Assembly: GCA_005773635.1 (NCBI GenBank)
Contig: SXHN01000038.1
Location: 1-43,845, forward strand
Reading direction: 5' to 3'
DNA: 43,845 nt
From: Actinomycetota bacterium
GTDB lineage: Bacteria > Actinomycetota > Acidimicrobiia > IMCC26256 > PALSA-610
Part shown: positions 25,120 through 33,517 of the stretch, in pieces
Position numbering within the stretch: position 1 is the first letter of the stretch
Layout of the letters: every line of letters starts with the position of its first letter
Notes under the pieces: generated by a model
The model's database searches: none
What the model was told of the DNA's origin: nothing
The model's input: only the letters and a program-made list of their open reading frames with translations
Made by a program: the position numbers and the translations under genes

Positions 25120-26478
25120 GTGCACTCCTTCACCCCCGACACCGCGACACTGATGAACTCAATCATTGGGTACGTCACCGAGCGACTCCAGCTGAACCCC
25201 GTCCCGCTCGACCACGGCGGAGAGCCCGCATCACTCAATGAACTCGCGCCCTCGCTGATCAACGAGCACGGCAACGACCCGAATCACGTCCTAGCGCAGT
25301 TCGCTGATGTACTCGCGCCCGCAGTGATTAGCTGCGACAGCCCGCGTTTCCTCTCGTTCATTCCGGCCGCGCCGACAAAAGCATCGTTGCTGTTCGACAT
25401 GGTTGTGTCGTGTTCATCGCTATCCGGCATCTCATGGCTTGAGGCAGCAGGCGCCATCCACGCCGAAAACACAGTTCTGAAGTTCCTTGCCGATCGCGCT
25501 GGTATGCCCCCACAATCGGGTGGATGTTTCGTTTCGGGTGGCTCAGCCGGCAACCTTTCGGCGCTCGTCACGGCACGCGACACAGCGCGACGGCGGGGGC
25601 ACCAACCGGCAACGCGCCGCATGATTGCGGTGAGCGAGCAATCACATTCGTCAATCGTCAACACCGCGAACATTCTCGACGTCGATCTGTTCAAAGTCGC
25701 CACTGGGCCTGATGATCGATTCACGGGGGCCGCGTTTCGAGCAGCTATCGAACGACAACCCGGCGACGCACCCAACCTCTTCGCCGCGGTATGCACAGGC
25801 GGGACGACGAACGCAGGAATCGTCGACGATTTCGCGGGCGTCGCCGATGTCTGCCAGGAACTCGGCCTATGGCTTCACGGTGATTGTGCGTACGGCGGAG
25901 CCGCTCTGCTCGCGCCCAGCGTTCAACATCGCTTTGTTGGCATCGACCGGGTCGACTCCTTCATTGTCGATCCCCACAAATTCTTGTTCGCGCCCTTCGA
26001 TTGCGCCGCGCTGCTATATCGAGACCCCGAGTTGGCAAGGTTGACACACACCCAAGACGCGTCGTACCTGGACGTGATTCATACTGAAGATGGAGAGTGG
26101 AATCCCACTGACTACGCATATCACCTGACGCGGCGCGCACGCGGGCTGCCTTTGTGGTTTTCGCTTGCTGTGCATGGTTGGGGTGCATACCGCGATGCGA
26201 TCGAGCAGGTGTTACAGCTCACGCGGGACGCCGCGAACCGCATCCATCTCGCGGCCCATGTAGAGCTCGTTCGAGAGCCCGAACTTTCAGTTGTTGTGTT
26301 TCGCCGCCCCGGCTGGTCGGACGCCCAATACCATCAATGGTCTCACCGACTATTGGAACAACAAGTCGCGTTCGTGACACCTTCGAAGTGGCATGGGGAA
26401 ACCGTTGCGCGGTTCGCGTTCCTACATCCGGATACCTCACTCGAACTCGTCGATGAGATTCTCAGTTCGATGCGCTGA
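25120..26478 (+). CDS. PLP-dependent group II amino-acid decarboxylase
   Basis: The 452-residue protein resembles glutamate/aromatic-L-amino-acid decarboxylases. The substrate-cofactor stretch SGGSAGNLSALVTARD is followed by VDPHKFLFAPFDCAALL, where Lys287 is the expected Schiff-base residue. An intermediate LWLHGDCAYGGAALL carries the Asp that pairs with the pyridine nitrogen. It probably decarboxylates an amino acid such as an aromatic one; the exact substrate cannot be told. It starts at GTG 25120, only 10 bases after the uvrD2 stop, so it may be co-transcribed. A start at ATG 25153 would remove only 11 residues. Its end overlaps the convergent nuclease gene by 17 bases. Confidence 0.9.
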   Translation: MHSFTPDTATLMNSIIGYVTERLQLNPVPLDHGGEPASLNELAPSLINEHGNDPNHVLAQFADVLAPAVISCDSPRFLSFIPAAPTKASLLFDMVVSCSSLSGISWLEAAGAIHAENTVLKFLADRAGMPPQSGGCFVSGGSAGNLSALVTARDTARRRGHQPATRRMIAVSEQSHSSIVNTANILDVDLFKVATGPDDRFTGAAFRAAIERQPGDAPNLFAAVCTGGTTNAGIVDDFAGVADVCQELGLWLHGDCAYGGAALLAPSVQHRFVGIDRVDSFIVDPHKFLFAPFDCAALLYRDPELARLTHTQDASYLDVIHTEDGEWNPTDYAYHLTRRARGLPLWFSLAVHGWGAYRDAIEQVLQLTRDAANRIHLAAHVELVREPELSVVVFRRPGWSDAQYHQWSHRLLEQQVAFVTPSKWHGETVARFAFLHPDTSLELVDEILSSMR

Positions 26479-27016
26479 TCGGGCAATTGCCCCACAAGCC
26501 CACATCATTTGATTTCGCCTCTACTTCGGCGGCGATCATGCGTTTCGCGTGGCGTCGGTTCGGAGCAATGATCATCACCCGCGCCAGCCCCTTACTGATG
26601 AGCTCATCTTCGAACAGTTTGCCATCGACGTACACATACGCGAGCAAGCGCTGGTATCTGTCCCGCGAAACCTTGTCCAGTTCGAGGCTCACAACGCGAT
26701 TCGACAAACGGGCGCGTGTAAACCGTTCGGCATCCGGTCCGTAGCACTGCACCGGCGTACCGGGCTTGTGTGTCTCAGGCGTATCGACACCAAGAATGCG
26801 TACTTTGTCAGTCTTGCCGTCTGAGAACCGAACGACGATCGTGTCGCCATCGACGACTCTGGTCACGGTCGCATCAAAGCGTTCCGCACCGTTGGCCCCA
26901 GATCCACAGGCGCCGACCATCGTCGCCAACACAAGCGTCGCTACTCCACGACGGTGACGGGCCCCTTTGTCATTTCCATCGCGTCCCAGTGCTCGGCGTC
27001 GACTCGGGGTTCGCAT
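26462..27016 (-). CDS. Thermonuclease-like (SNase) lipoprotein
   Basis: The 184-residue protein has a basic N-terminus and a hydrophobic core ending in a lipobox-like VGAC with Cys37, so it is probably lipid-anchored outside the membrane. The mature part is a staphylococcal-nuclease fold: RVVDGDTIVVRF, then RILGVDTPETHKPG, where Arg, Asp and Glu match the catalytic trio, and DRYQRLLAYVYVDGKL with a second Arg. It likely degrades extracellular nucleic acid. It is divergent from the membrane-anchored protein gene, with 62 bases between starts, and converges with the decarboxylase gene. Confidence 0.88.
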   Translation of the reverse strand: MRTPSRRRALGRDGNDKGARHRRGVATLVLATMVGACGSGANGAERFDATVTRVVDGDTIVVRFSDGKTDKVRILGVDTPETHKPGTPVQCYGPDAERFTRARLSNRVVSLELDKVSRDRYQRLLAYVYVDGKLFEDELISKGLARVMIIAPNRRHAKRMIAAEVEAKSNDVGLWGNCPISASN

Positions 27017-27078
27017 ACCGCCAGAGTAACGACAGCGTGCGACATTTACATCAGCAGCGCCCTGTTAAGGTCGATGAA

Positions 27079-27609
27079 ATGTTGCGCGCAATTCGTCGGA
27101 TTCTCCTCCTGCTGTGTGTCGCGGCAATTTCGGGCGGGCTGCTGCTCACGTTCACCACCAAACCCGACCTTGAGTCGGCAGACACCGCAGTTCAACGAGC
27201 GTTCGCAACGGTCCGACCGCAAATCGATCAGCGCGCCAAGGCTTTAGAAGCATTGAACGCGGCGATGATCAAAGCTGGGAGAAAAGTCGATCTTGCCGAC
27301 GAAGCCAGCAGCACCATTCGATCCTGGAGGGCACGCGACTCGTCATTCAACGACCGTATTGTCACTGCGAACCGCCTCTCCACCATTGGAGTAAGGATGC
27401 TCGCGATCGCGAGTGATTCGCCGAGATTCGCGAGTAACGACTCGGTTATCGCCGCGGCCAATCGCTACCAGCAGCAACTCATCGATCCCGATGATCGTGA
27501 GCGCCTCAACCTCGAAGTCGATCGCGCCAACGCGATTCGAGATGGCTTACTTCGTCGTCTCGTGGCCGATGCCCTGGGCTACGCAGACCTTCCACAGCTC
27601 ATTGCCTAG
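27079..27609 (+). CDS. Membrane-anchored helical protein, unknown
   Basis: The 176-residue protein begins with a membrane segment (IRRILLLLCVAAISGGLLLTF, about residues 5-25) and then is almost wholly helical and charged, with segments like FATVRPQIDQRAKALEALNA and NLEVDRANAIRDGLLRRLV. The pattern recalls LemA-like or other coiled-coil extracytoplasmic proteins, but no family is certain. ATG 27079 is chosen over the longer frame from 26770, whose first part lies antisense to the nuclease gene. It lies 82 bases upstream of the large surface protein on the same strand. Confidence 0.72.
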   Translation: MLRAIRRILLLLCVAAISGGLLLTFTTKPDLESADTAVQRAFATVRPQIDQRAKALEALNAAMIKAGRKVDLADEASSTIRSWRARDSSFNDRIVTANRLSTIGVRMLAIASDSPRFASNDSVIAAANRYQQQLIDPDDRERLNLEVDRANAIRDGLLRRLVADALGYADLPQLIA

Positions 27610-27691
27610 CCGTCGAGCATCCACCCAATTCCCACCCTGAGCCGGTATTTTTTCGTCAAATCATGTGTATTCGGCGAGCGGAGACTTCAGT

Positions 27692-29464
27692 ATGGCAGGT
27701 TACAATCAGACGCTTTCGCGTCTACGTAGTCGCGTATTCGTCGTTGGATTCGCAGCGGCACTCAGTGTCGCGTTAACCCTGACCTTCGCAGGGGCAGATG
27801 CGTCACAGTTCCCCGATGGCGCGGAAGCAATACTCATCGGCGCGAGCGCAAGCCACGATGGATTCCCGATGAAAATCGATGACAACGGGTTCTCGAATCC
27901 CGGAGGCAACATCACTGAAGCCCGCATGTATTGCGTACAAGCAACTGTTTTGTATCGATGCGGGATCGGAGACGATGAAACACTCAGGGTCCAAGGCAAC
28001 CTCGACGACGCCGATCTCAGCGCGGCTGAGGGGAACCAGCTCGCGTGGATGTTGTCGCATCGATCCGGATATAGCGATGCCGAGCTGCAAAATGCGATCT
28101 GGTGTATCTCCAACCCTGGAGCGATGCCTGCGTTAGCGAAAGGCACGGAATTGTGCAACGCGGCACGCGCTGCAGCCGTACCTGACGCCCCGACGTTGAC
28201 GCTCGCAACTCTGGGTTCCGGTACAGCAAGCGCAGGCTCAGCAGTGCATTTCACGTTGGCGACCAACGCGCCGTCGGTTGATCTCACCGTGTCCGACGGC
28301 GGGCCCGGCGCGTCGCTCTGCGGATCAGCACCCGACAACGCAGCCGCGACGATCTCGGGAAATCAGTTGGTACAAAACAATCCGGCGACTCAGCGTACAT
28401 TTGAACTTTGCCTCGTGCGAGACAACATCGCATCGACGTCCACGACAACGCTGCACGCGGCATTAGGCGCAACGAATGCGAACGTCCAAATTTGGAAACA
28501 TCCATCGGCACCTCGCAATTGTCAAGGCCTCATCGACTCACAGCTGACGGCTTCACGAATCTCAACCTCGTCGACGGCAAGCTGGGACCCACTCGACGGC
28601 TGGCTCACCGTGCAAAAAAGCGTCGTAGGTGATGTCGCAGACGGCACCACCTTTACAATCGAGCTGAGCAACTCAAGCGGTGTGGTTGCAACGCATTCGC
28701 TGCCCGACACCGACGATGCACCGTGGTCGCACACCTTCACGGGCCTCACGCCGGGCGAGTACGTCGTGACGGAATCAGTCACCGGTGGCGCAACGCGAGT
28801 CACTGTCACTCCAGGCGGACCCATCGTCGTAGCGAGTGATGCGGGCACAATCGTCAATATCGTTAACGAGTTCGTCGGCAAACTCCGACTCACCAAACGT
28901 ACCGATATCCCAGTCGATGAGACATTCAGCTTTACTGTCGAATGCGAATACGGCCAAGCAGCCGTCGGTGATTGGGAGAACCCAATTCTGCTGGCATCTG
29001 GCGAATCATTTCTCACACCAGAGCTTCCCGCTGGCACAATCTGTAGCATCGACGAGTCGGACTCCGGCTCCGCGCAATCCACCTTTATCGCCACCGACGC
29101 GCTCGGAGTCCAAACCCAAACAGTGGGTACCCAGTCGGGCGATATCGTCGTGCGCTCCGGCATCACGGTCGACGTCGGGTTCACCAACAACTTCGCACAA
29201 GCAACGACCAGCACCACCGCACGCCCAACCACAACCTCAACCGGTGGCGGCGGATCCACAACGACACTCGGTGCAACGACATCGACGGATTCTGGAACCG
29301 TGGGATCTCTGGGTTCCACGACGTCAACGTCCAACACCAGCACCCTGGTTGAAACTGGTGCCGACAGCGATGAGCTCGCCGTCATCGCCGGCGCTACGAG
29401 CCTCATCGGAGGCGCGTTGGTGCTCGTCACGTACCGACGTCGCCGATTGCGCAGTTCGCAATAA
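27692..29464 (+). CDS. Surface protein with probable thioester domain and LPXTG-like anchor
   Basis: The protein is 590 residues; ATG 27692 follows GGAG eight bases upstream. A signal peptide occupies about residues 1-36. A thioester-domain-like region follows: a YC motif with Cys81 (MYCVQ), and LQNAIW with Gln133. Cys and Gln in such YC and QxAIW motifs form the internal thioester of TED adhesins, which bind host or surface amines. Two to three beta-domains of the DUF5979 type follow (GWLTVQKSVVGDVADGTTFT and GKLRLTKRTDIPVDETFSFT are the strand starts). A Thr/Ser-rich spacer leads to LVETG, a membrane segment and an RRRR tail, resembling a sortase signal with Val in place of Pro. No sortase gene is in the window. 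Confidence 0.75.
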   Translation: MAGYNQTLSRLRSRVFVVGFAAALSVALTLTFAGADASQFPDGAEAILIGASASHDGFPMKIDDNGFSNPGGNITEARMYCVQATVLYRCGIGDDETLRVQGNLDDADLSAAEGNQLAWMLSHRSGYSDAELQNAIWCISNPGAMPALAKGTELCNAARAAAVPDAPTLTLATLGSGTASAGSAVHFTLATNAPSVDLTVSDGGPGASLCGSAPDNAAATISGNQLVQNNPATQRTFELCLVRDNIASTSTTTLHAALGATNANVQIWKHPSAPRNCQGLIDSQLTASRISTSSTASWDPLDGWLTVQKSVVGDVADGTTFTIELSNSSGVVATHSLPDTDDAPWSHTFTGLTPGEYVVTESVTGGATRVTVTPGGPIVVASDAGTIVNIVNEFVGKLRLTKRTDIPVDETFSFTVECEYGQAAVGDWENPILLASGESFLTPELPAGTICSIDESDSGSAQSTFIATDALGVQTQTVGTQSGDIVVRSGITVDVGFTNNFAQATTSTTARPTTTSTGGGGSTTTLGATTSTDSGTVGSLGSTTSTSNTSTLVETGADSDELAVIAGATSLIGGALVLVTYRRRRLRSSQ

Positions 29465-29519
29465 TCACCACGCTGGGTGAACGAATCTCAATGTCGTAGG
29501 TACATGTCACCATACGACC

Positions 29520-30788
29520 ATGATGACAACAGTGTTTTGGGCAACAGCCGTAGTCGCCGCCGCTATCGGCGGCGCGGCGATTGCATGGTGGTGCGTCCGT
29601 GGCGACCTCGCTCGATTGCCATCGAGTGTCACTCCGATCGGCAGCACTACTTCCGGCCCCGACCCCCAACCTGACCCCGACTCGGACCCCGGGGCTACCA
29701 TGCCCGGCCCCGCCGATGAGTTGCGTCTCGCAGTCGATGAACTCCTCGCTCAAAATCAGCAGTTGCTGGCCCATGAGCGCGCAGCCACATCCGCAGAGTT
29801 GAAGCGCGCGGTCGATGAAATGATTGGTCAAGCTCGAACGGTGCTTGCTGGTGAGCGCGTCATCGGAGCGACCGAACTCGACGCCCGAAAATCACTCATT
29901 GATCAACAGATGGGAGCGATCGCGACCCGCCTCGGCGACTTCGAACGCACGGTCCACGCACTCGATGGTCGCAACGCACAACATCTCGGTCAGCTCGCTT
30001 CAAGTGTTGCAACGCTGTCACAAACTACTGAGCACCTTCGCGACGCGCTAGCTAATAGCAAGGTCAGAGGGCAATGGGGCGAACGGATGGCTGAAGATGT
30101 TCTTCGGCTCGCGGGCTTTGTGGAAGGCATCAATTACCACAAGCAAATGGCAATCGCTTCCGGCACTATTCCCGATTTCACCTTCATGATGCCGGGCGAT
30201 GTCTCGCTGCACATGGACGTGAAATTCCCGCTCGACAACTACATCAAATGTCTTGACGCCAGCAACGATCTCGAACGAGAACGATACCGTCGGAGTTTCC
30301 TGAGCGACGTCCGAGCCCGAGTAAAAGAACTCACAGTGCGCGGCTATCTCTCCGATCACGAGGGAACCGTCGACTGTCTCTTGATGTTCGTTCCAAATGA
30401 ACAGGTATTGGGCTTCGTGCAAGAACACGACGATGCCCTGCTCGACGACGCACTCCGGCAACGTATCGTGATCTGTTCGCCGCTCACACTGTTTGCCGTA
30501 CTCCGTGTGGTGCGCCATTCAGTCGACAACTTCCGCCTCGAACGCACCGCGAATGAGATTCTCGGGCTGTTGGGTCAATTCGAACAACAGTGGAACAAGT
30601 TCAGTGAGAAACTCGACAAACTCAACCGTTCGTTTGGGACGGCCAATCGAGATCTCGACGAACTGATGACGACACGGTCACGAGCGCTGCAACGCCCCCT
30701 CGACCGTATTGCGTCACTGCGTAGCGAAGCCCTGGCAGAACCCGCGGTGGAGCCAACTGATGGCATGACACTTGTACTCGAAGCCTGA
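29520..30788 (+). CDS. rmuC: DNA recombination protein RmuC
   Basis: The 422-residue protein has an N-terminal membrane anchor (residues 3-22), a Pro/Asp-rich link, and a coiled-coil region to about 175. The RmuC nuclease-like domain starts with KVRGQWGERMAEDVLRLAGF and contains the diagnostic PDFTFMMPGDVSLHMDVKFP (acidic and Lys residues of the PD-(D/E)xK-like core). RmuC proteins limit DNA inversions between short repeats, and the nuclease activity is inferred. It begins 55 bases after the surface protein gene. purK follows 22 bases later. Confidence 0.93.
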   Translation: MMTTVFWATAVVAAAIGGAAIAWWCVRGDLARLPSSVTPIGSTTSGPDPQPDPDSDPGATMPGPADELRLAVDELLAQNQQLLAHERAATSAELKRAVDEMIGQARTVLAGERVIGATELDARKSLIDQQMGAIATRLGDFERTVHALDGRNAQHLGQLASSVATLSQTTEHLRDALANSKVRGQWGERMAEDVLRLAGFVEGINYHKQMAIASGTIPDFTFMMPGDVSLHMDVKFPLDNYIKCLDASNDLERERYRRSFLSDVRARVKELTVRGYLSDHEGTVDCLLMFVPNEQVLGFVQEHDDALLDDALRQRIVICSPLTLFAVLRVVRHSVDNFRLERTANEILGLLGQFEQQWNKFSEKLDKLNRSFGTANRDLDELMTTRSRALQRPLDRIASLRSEALAEPAVEPTDGMTLVLEA

Positions 30789-30810
30789 CGCCGGCCGGTA
30801 CAGTTCTGCC

Positions 30811-31902
30811 GTGGCTCCTCACCCGACCCTCGCTGTATTGGGTGGTGGGCAACTCGGACGGATGCTCGGCCTCGCAGCGATTCCGCTTGGCGTGCGCTGC
30901 CGCTTCCTCGATCCCAGCCCAACCGCCGGCGCGAGCGCGGTCGGTGTCCTCACAGTCGGCGCGCTCGACGATGTCGCCGCAGTCTCCGCGACGATCGCAG
31001 GCGCCGATGCATTGACCTTCGAATGGGAGGGCGTGCCTGCCACGTCGCTGCTCCCCGCAATCGACGCTGGAATCCCCGTGGCTCCAGGAGTTCAGGCGCT
31101 GCGCACGAGCCAAGATCGTGGCGTCGAAAAGCAGCAATTCAAGGCCTTGGGCATCGATACGGCCCCCTACTGGCTCATCGAAACACGCTCAGAGTTTGAC
31201 GCCGCGCTTCGCGAACTCGCCGGGCCGGGAATTCTCAAGACCTGCCGCGGCGGCTACGACGGTAAGGGCCAAGCCCGAATCGCCAACGCCGCGCAAGCCA
31301 ACGCAGCATGGCAGCAGCTCGATGGTGTCCCCCTCATTCTTGAAGGCCTCGTCGCCTTCGACCGCGAGCTTTCAGTCTTGGCGTGTCGAGGCCGCGACGG
31401 CACCACAGTTGTTTGGCCCGTCACCGAAAATGAACACCGCGACGGCATTTTGCATACATCAATCGTGACGCCCGCGACGGTATCGGATGCGATGCAAGCG
31501 CGTGCGCACCACATTGCAGCGCGGCTCATGGATGCCTTGGAGTACGTCGGCGTCATCGCGATTGAACTGTTTCAGGTCGGCGATACCCTCATCGCCAACG
31601 AGTTTGCGCCGCGCGTCCACAACTCTGGGCATTGGACGATCGAAGGTTCCGCAACAAGTCAGTTCGAAAATCATGTTCGAGCTGTGTTGGGCATGCCACT
31701 GGGGTCCACCGAACTGCGTAATTCGGTCGTGATGTTCAACGCGATCGGCTCGTTGCCTGACCGCGACGCAGTGCTCGCAGTTCCTGGCGCGCACTTTCAC
31801 AGCTACGACAAGGTTCCGCTCTCGGGTCGCAAAGTGGGCCACATCACCGTGGTCGACCCGTCGACGGAGACACTCCAAACTCTGCGTGATCTATTGCAGT
31901 AA
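30811..31902 (+). CDS. purK: 5-(carboxyamino)imidazole ribonucleotide synthase
   Basis: The 363-residue ATP-grasp protein starts LAVLGGGQLGRMLGLAAIPLG, the PurK N-terminus. The ATP loop follows in LKTCRGGYDGKGQ, and the metal/carboxylate region is NEFAPRVHNSGHWTIEGSATSQFENHVRA. It catalyses ATP-dependent formation of N5-CAIR from AIR and bicarbonate in purine synthesis. The start GTG 30811 is inferred from the family; a TTG 39 bases upstream would overlap rmuC. purE, the usual partner, is not in the window. Confidence 0.94.
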   Translation: MAPHPTLAVLGGGQLGRMLGLAAIPLGVRCRFLDPSPTAGASAVGVLTVGALDDVAAVSATIAGADALTFEWEGVPATSLLPAIDAGIPVAPGVQALRTSQDRGVEKQQFKALGIDTAPYWLIETRSEFDAALRELAGPGILKTCRGGYDGKGQARIANAAQANAAWQQLDGVPLILEGLVAFDRELSVLACRGRDGTTVVWPVTENEHRDGILHTSIVTPATVSDAMQARAHHIAARLMDALEYVGVIAIELFQVGDTLIANEFAPRVHNSGHWTIEGSATSQFENHVRAVLGMPLGSTELRNSVVMFNAIGSLPDRDAVLAVPGAHFHSYDKVPLSGRKVGHITVVDPSTETLQTLRDLLQ

Positions 31903-31931
31903 TAGCAGTGGCAGCAAGCGCGTTCGGTCGT

Positions 31932-33077
31932 TTATGAAATCGCTCCGGCTGCACGCAGCCGACTGATTTCCTCGCCCGACATGCCCCAATCTGTCAGCGC
32001 GACATCGGTGTGCTGACCCGCCCAGGGCGCCGGCCGTTGGATCTCGCCTGGCGTGCGCGAAAACCGCGGTGCTGGAGAAGGTTGCGCGACCCCGTCGCGA
32101 ACCGTGAACGTGCCTCGAGCCTGCATATGTTTGTCATCAAGAGCCTCAGACATGGTGAGCACTGGGGCATAGCAAGCATCAGTCCCGAGGAGCAACGCAT
32201 CCCATTCGTCGCGCGTTTTCGTTTTGAACAGTTCAGTGAATGCGTCGCGCCATTGCTCGAAACCGGCAGAGTCCATTTGCGATGGCAACCCTTTGGCTCC
32301 TAGGCCCGTTTTCTCCATGAGTTCTGCATAGAACTGCGGTTCCAATGAGCCCAGCGAAATGAACTTCCCATCCGCGGTCTCGTACGTGTCGTAAAACGGA
32401 GTGCCCGTATCCAACAAATTCGTTCCGACCTCGTCTTTCCACATACCCATTGCTTTGAACCCCCACATCATCGACATGAGTGTTGCTGCACCGTCGACCA
32501 TCGCCACGTCGATCACTTGACCCTTGCCCGATGTCCTGGCTTCAAGCACGCCACTCACAATGCCCAACGCCATGAACATGCCACCGCCGCCAAAATCGCC
32601 AACCAAGTTGATTGGCGGCGTTGGTTTGCCGCCGGCTCGCCCAAAATGTGCGAGGGCCCCGCAAAGAGCGATGTAGTTGATGTCGTGGCCAGCGGCTTGT
32701 GCCATCGGCCCATCTTGTCCCCAACCGGTCATTCGCCCGTATACAAGCCGAGGGTTACGAGCGAGACACGCGTCCGGCCCAAGCCCCAGGCGTTCCGTCA
32801 CGCCCGGCCGAAATCCTTCGATCAGGGCGTCAGCCCCTTCGACCAGCTGCAATACCGCCTCAACCCCGTCGGGATGTTTGAGGTCGACGCCAATCGAACG
32901 GCGCCCCCGGTTCACCGGCTCGAGGTTCTTACGCTCAAAGTTCGCAGGGTTCACCTGCCCGGCACGGTCAACCCGAATGATGTCGGCTCCCAAATCCGAT
33001 AGCAGCATCCCCGAAAATGGCGCAGGCCCGATTCCTGCAAGCTCCACAATTTTGATACCTGACAACGGACCAGCCAC
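31932..33077 (-). CDS. CaiB/BaiF family III CoA-transferase, alpha-methylacyl-CoA racemase-like
   Basis: The 381-residue protein begins LSGIKIVELAGIGPAPFSGMLLSDLGADIIRVDR, the family signature. The catalytic residues of alpha-methylacyl-CoA racemase are all present at the expected spacing: His131 in GHDINYIALCG, Asp161 in NLVGDFGGGG and Glu246 in GSLEPQFY. It most likely epimerises the methyl branch of 2-methylacyl-CoAs, allowing beta-oxidation of branched or steroid side chains. GTG 33077 is preferred because GGAGG lies five bases upstream; a TTG at 33089 is the only longer option. It is divergent from the small Sm-like gene, with a 15-base palindrome between them. Confidence 0.92.
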   Translation of the reverse strand: MAGPLSGIKIVELAGIGPAPFSGMLLSDLGADIIRVDRAGQVNPANFERKNLEPVNRGRRSIGVDLKHPDGVEAVLQLVEGADALIEGFRPGVTERLGLGPDACLARNPRLVYGRMTGWGQDGPMAQAAGHDINYIALCGALAHFGRAGGKPTPPINLVGDFGGGGMFMALGIVSGVLEARTSGKGQVIDVAMVDGAATLMSMMWGFKAMGMWKDEVGTNLLDTGTPFYDTYETADGKFISLGSLEPQFYAELMEKTGLGAKGLPSQMDSAGFEQWRDAFTELFKTKTRDEWDALLLGTDACYAPVLTMSEALDDKHMQARGTFTVRDGVAQPSPAPRFSRTPGEIQRPAPWAGQHTDVALTDWGMSGEEISRLRAAGAIS

Positions 33078-33130
33078 AGCAGCCTCCAAGGCGACGACAA
33101 ACTCACAACGTTATTTCGAGTACCGCCCAC

Positions 33131-33145
33131 GTCAGCCGGGCTGAC
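33131..33145. promoter_or_regulatory. Interrupted palindrome in divergent promoter
   Basis: GTCAGCC and GGCTGAC are separated by one G at 33131-33145, a perfect 7+1+7 palindrome. It is 54 bases upstream of the racemase-like gene start and 145 bases upstream of the Sm-like gene start, fitting an operator of a dimeric regulator such as TetR or GntR type. The regulator is unknown and none is encoded nearby. Confidence 0.45.
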
Positions 33146-33289
33146 AGGACAAATTGAGCGCACAGTATGCGCGGATGGCCTCGCCGTGCGAGTGAGCATC
33201 AGCCAGCTACTCGAATTGTTCTGTTCACATTGCAGGAACCTCCCCGACACCAGCGTCGTCAATGCTGTATGCGACCAAGGAGATACCTG

Positions 33290-33517
33290 ATGACAGCGCA
33301 TTTCGCGACATCACCACAGAAACCGACCTCCAACACCCCGCTCGCACGGCTCCGCAGCTACCTCGGCCAAGACGTGACCATCATGACTGTGACCGACCGC
33401 TATCAGGGCCGACTCACCGCAGTGCACCCCAATGCCGTTTGGCTGGAAGTGCGCGACGATTGCCTCGTGGCGATCACAGCCCCGGTCGTGTCGGTCTCGC
33501 AACGTTTCAGTAGTTGA
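33290..33517 (+). CDS. Small Sm-like protein, unknown
   Basis: The 75-residue protein starts at ATG 33290, which follows AAGGAG at about eight bases. After a disordered, Thr/Pro-rich head, the core (ARLRSYLGQDVTIMTVTDRY, then QGRLTAVHPNAVWLEVRDDC and IAPVV-like ends) follows the strand pattern of a short Sm/SH3-like barrel: a hydrophobic strand, GxLxxV, and an acidic turn. This fold is inferred from alternating hydrophobic residues and no homolog family is certain. Its end overlaps the convergent SMP-30 gene by 11 bases. Confidence 0.65.
   Translation: MTAHFATSPQKPTSNTPLARLRSYLGQDVTIMTVTDRYQGRLTAVHPNAVWLEVRDDCLVAITAPVVSVSQRFSS

Noticed and set aside
28522-29430. A 302-codon leftward open frame opposite the thioester surface protein
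   Set aside because: It is very rich in Val, Ser and Thr because it is antisense to Thr-rich coding; the plus strand has a clear signal peptide and anchor.
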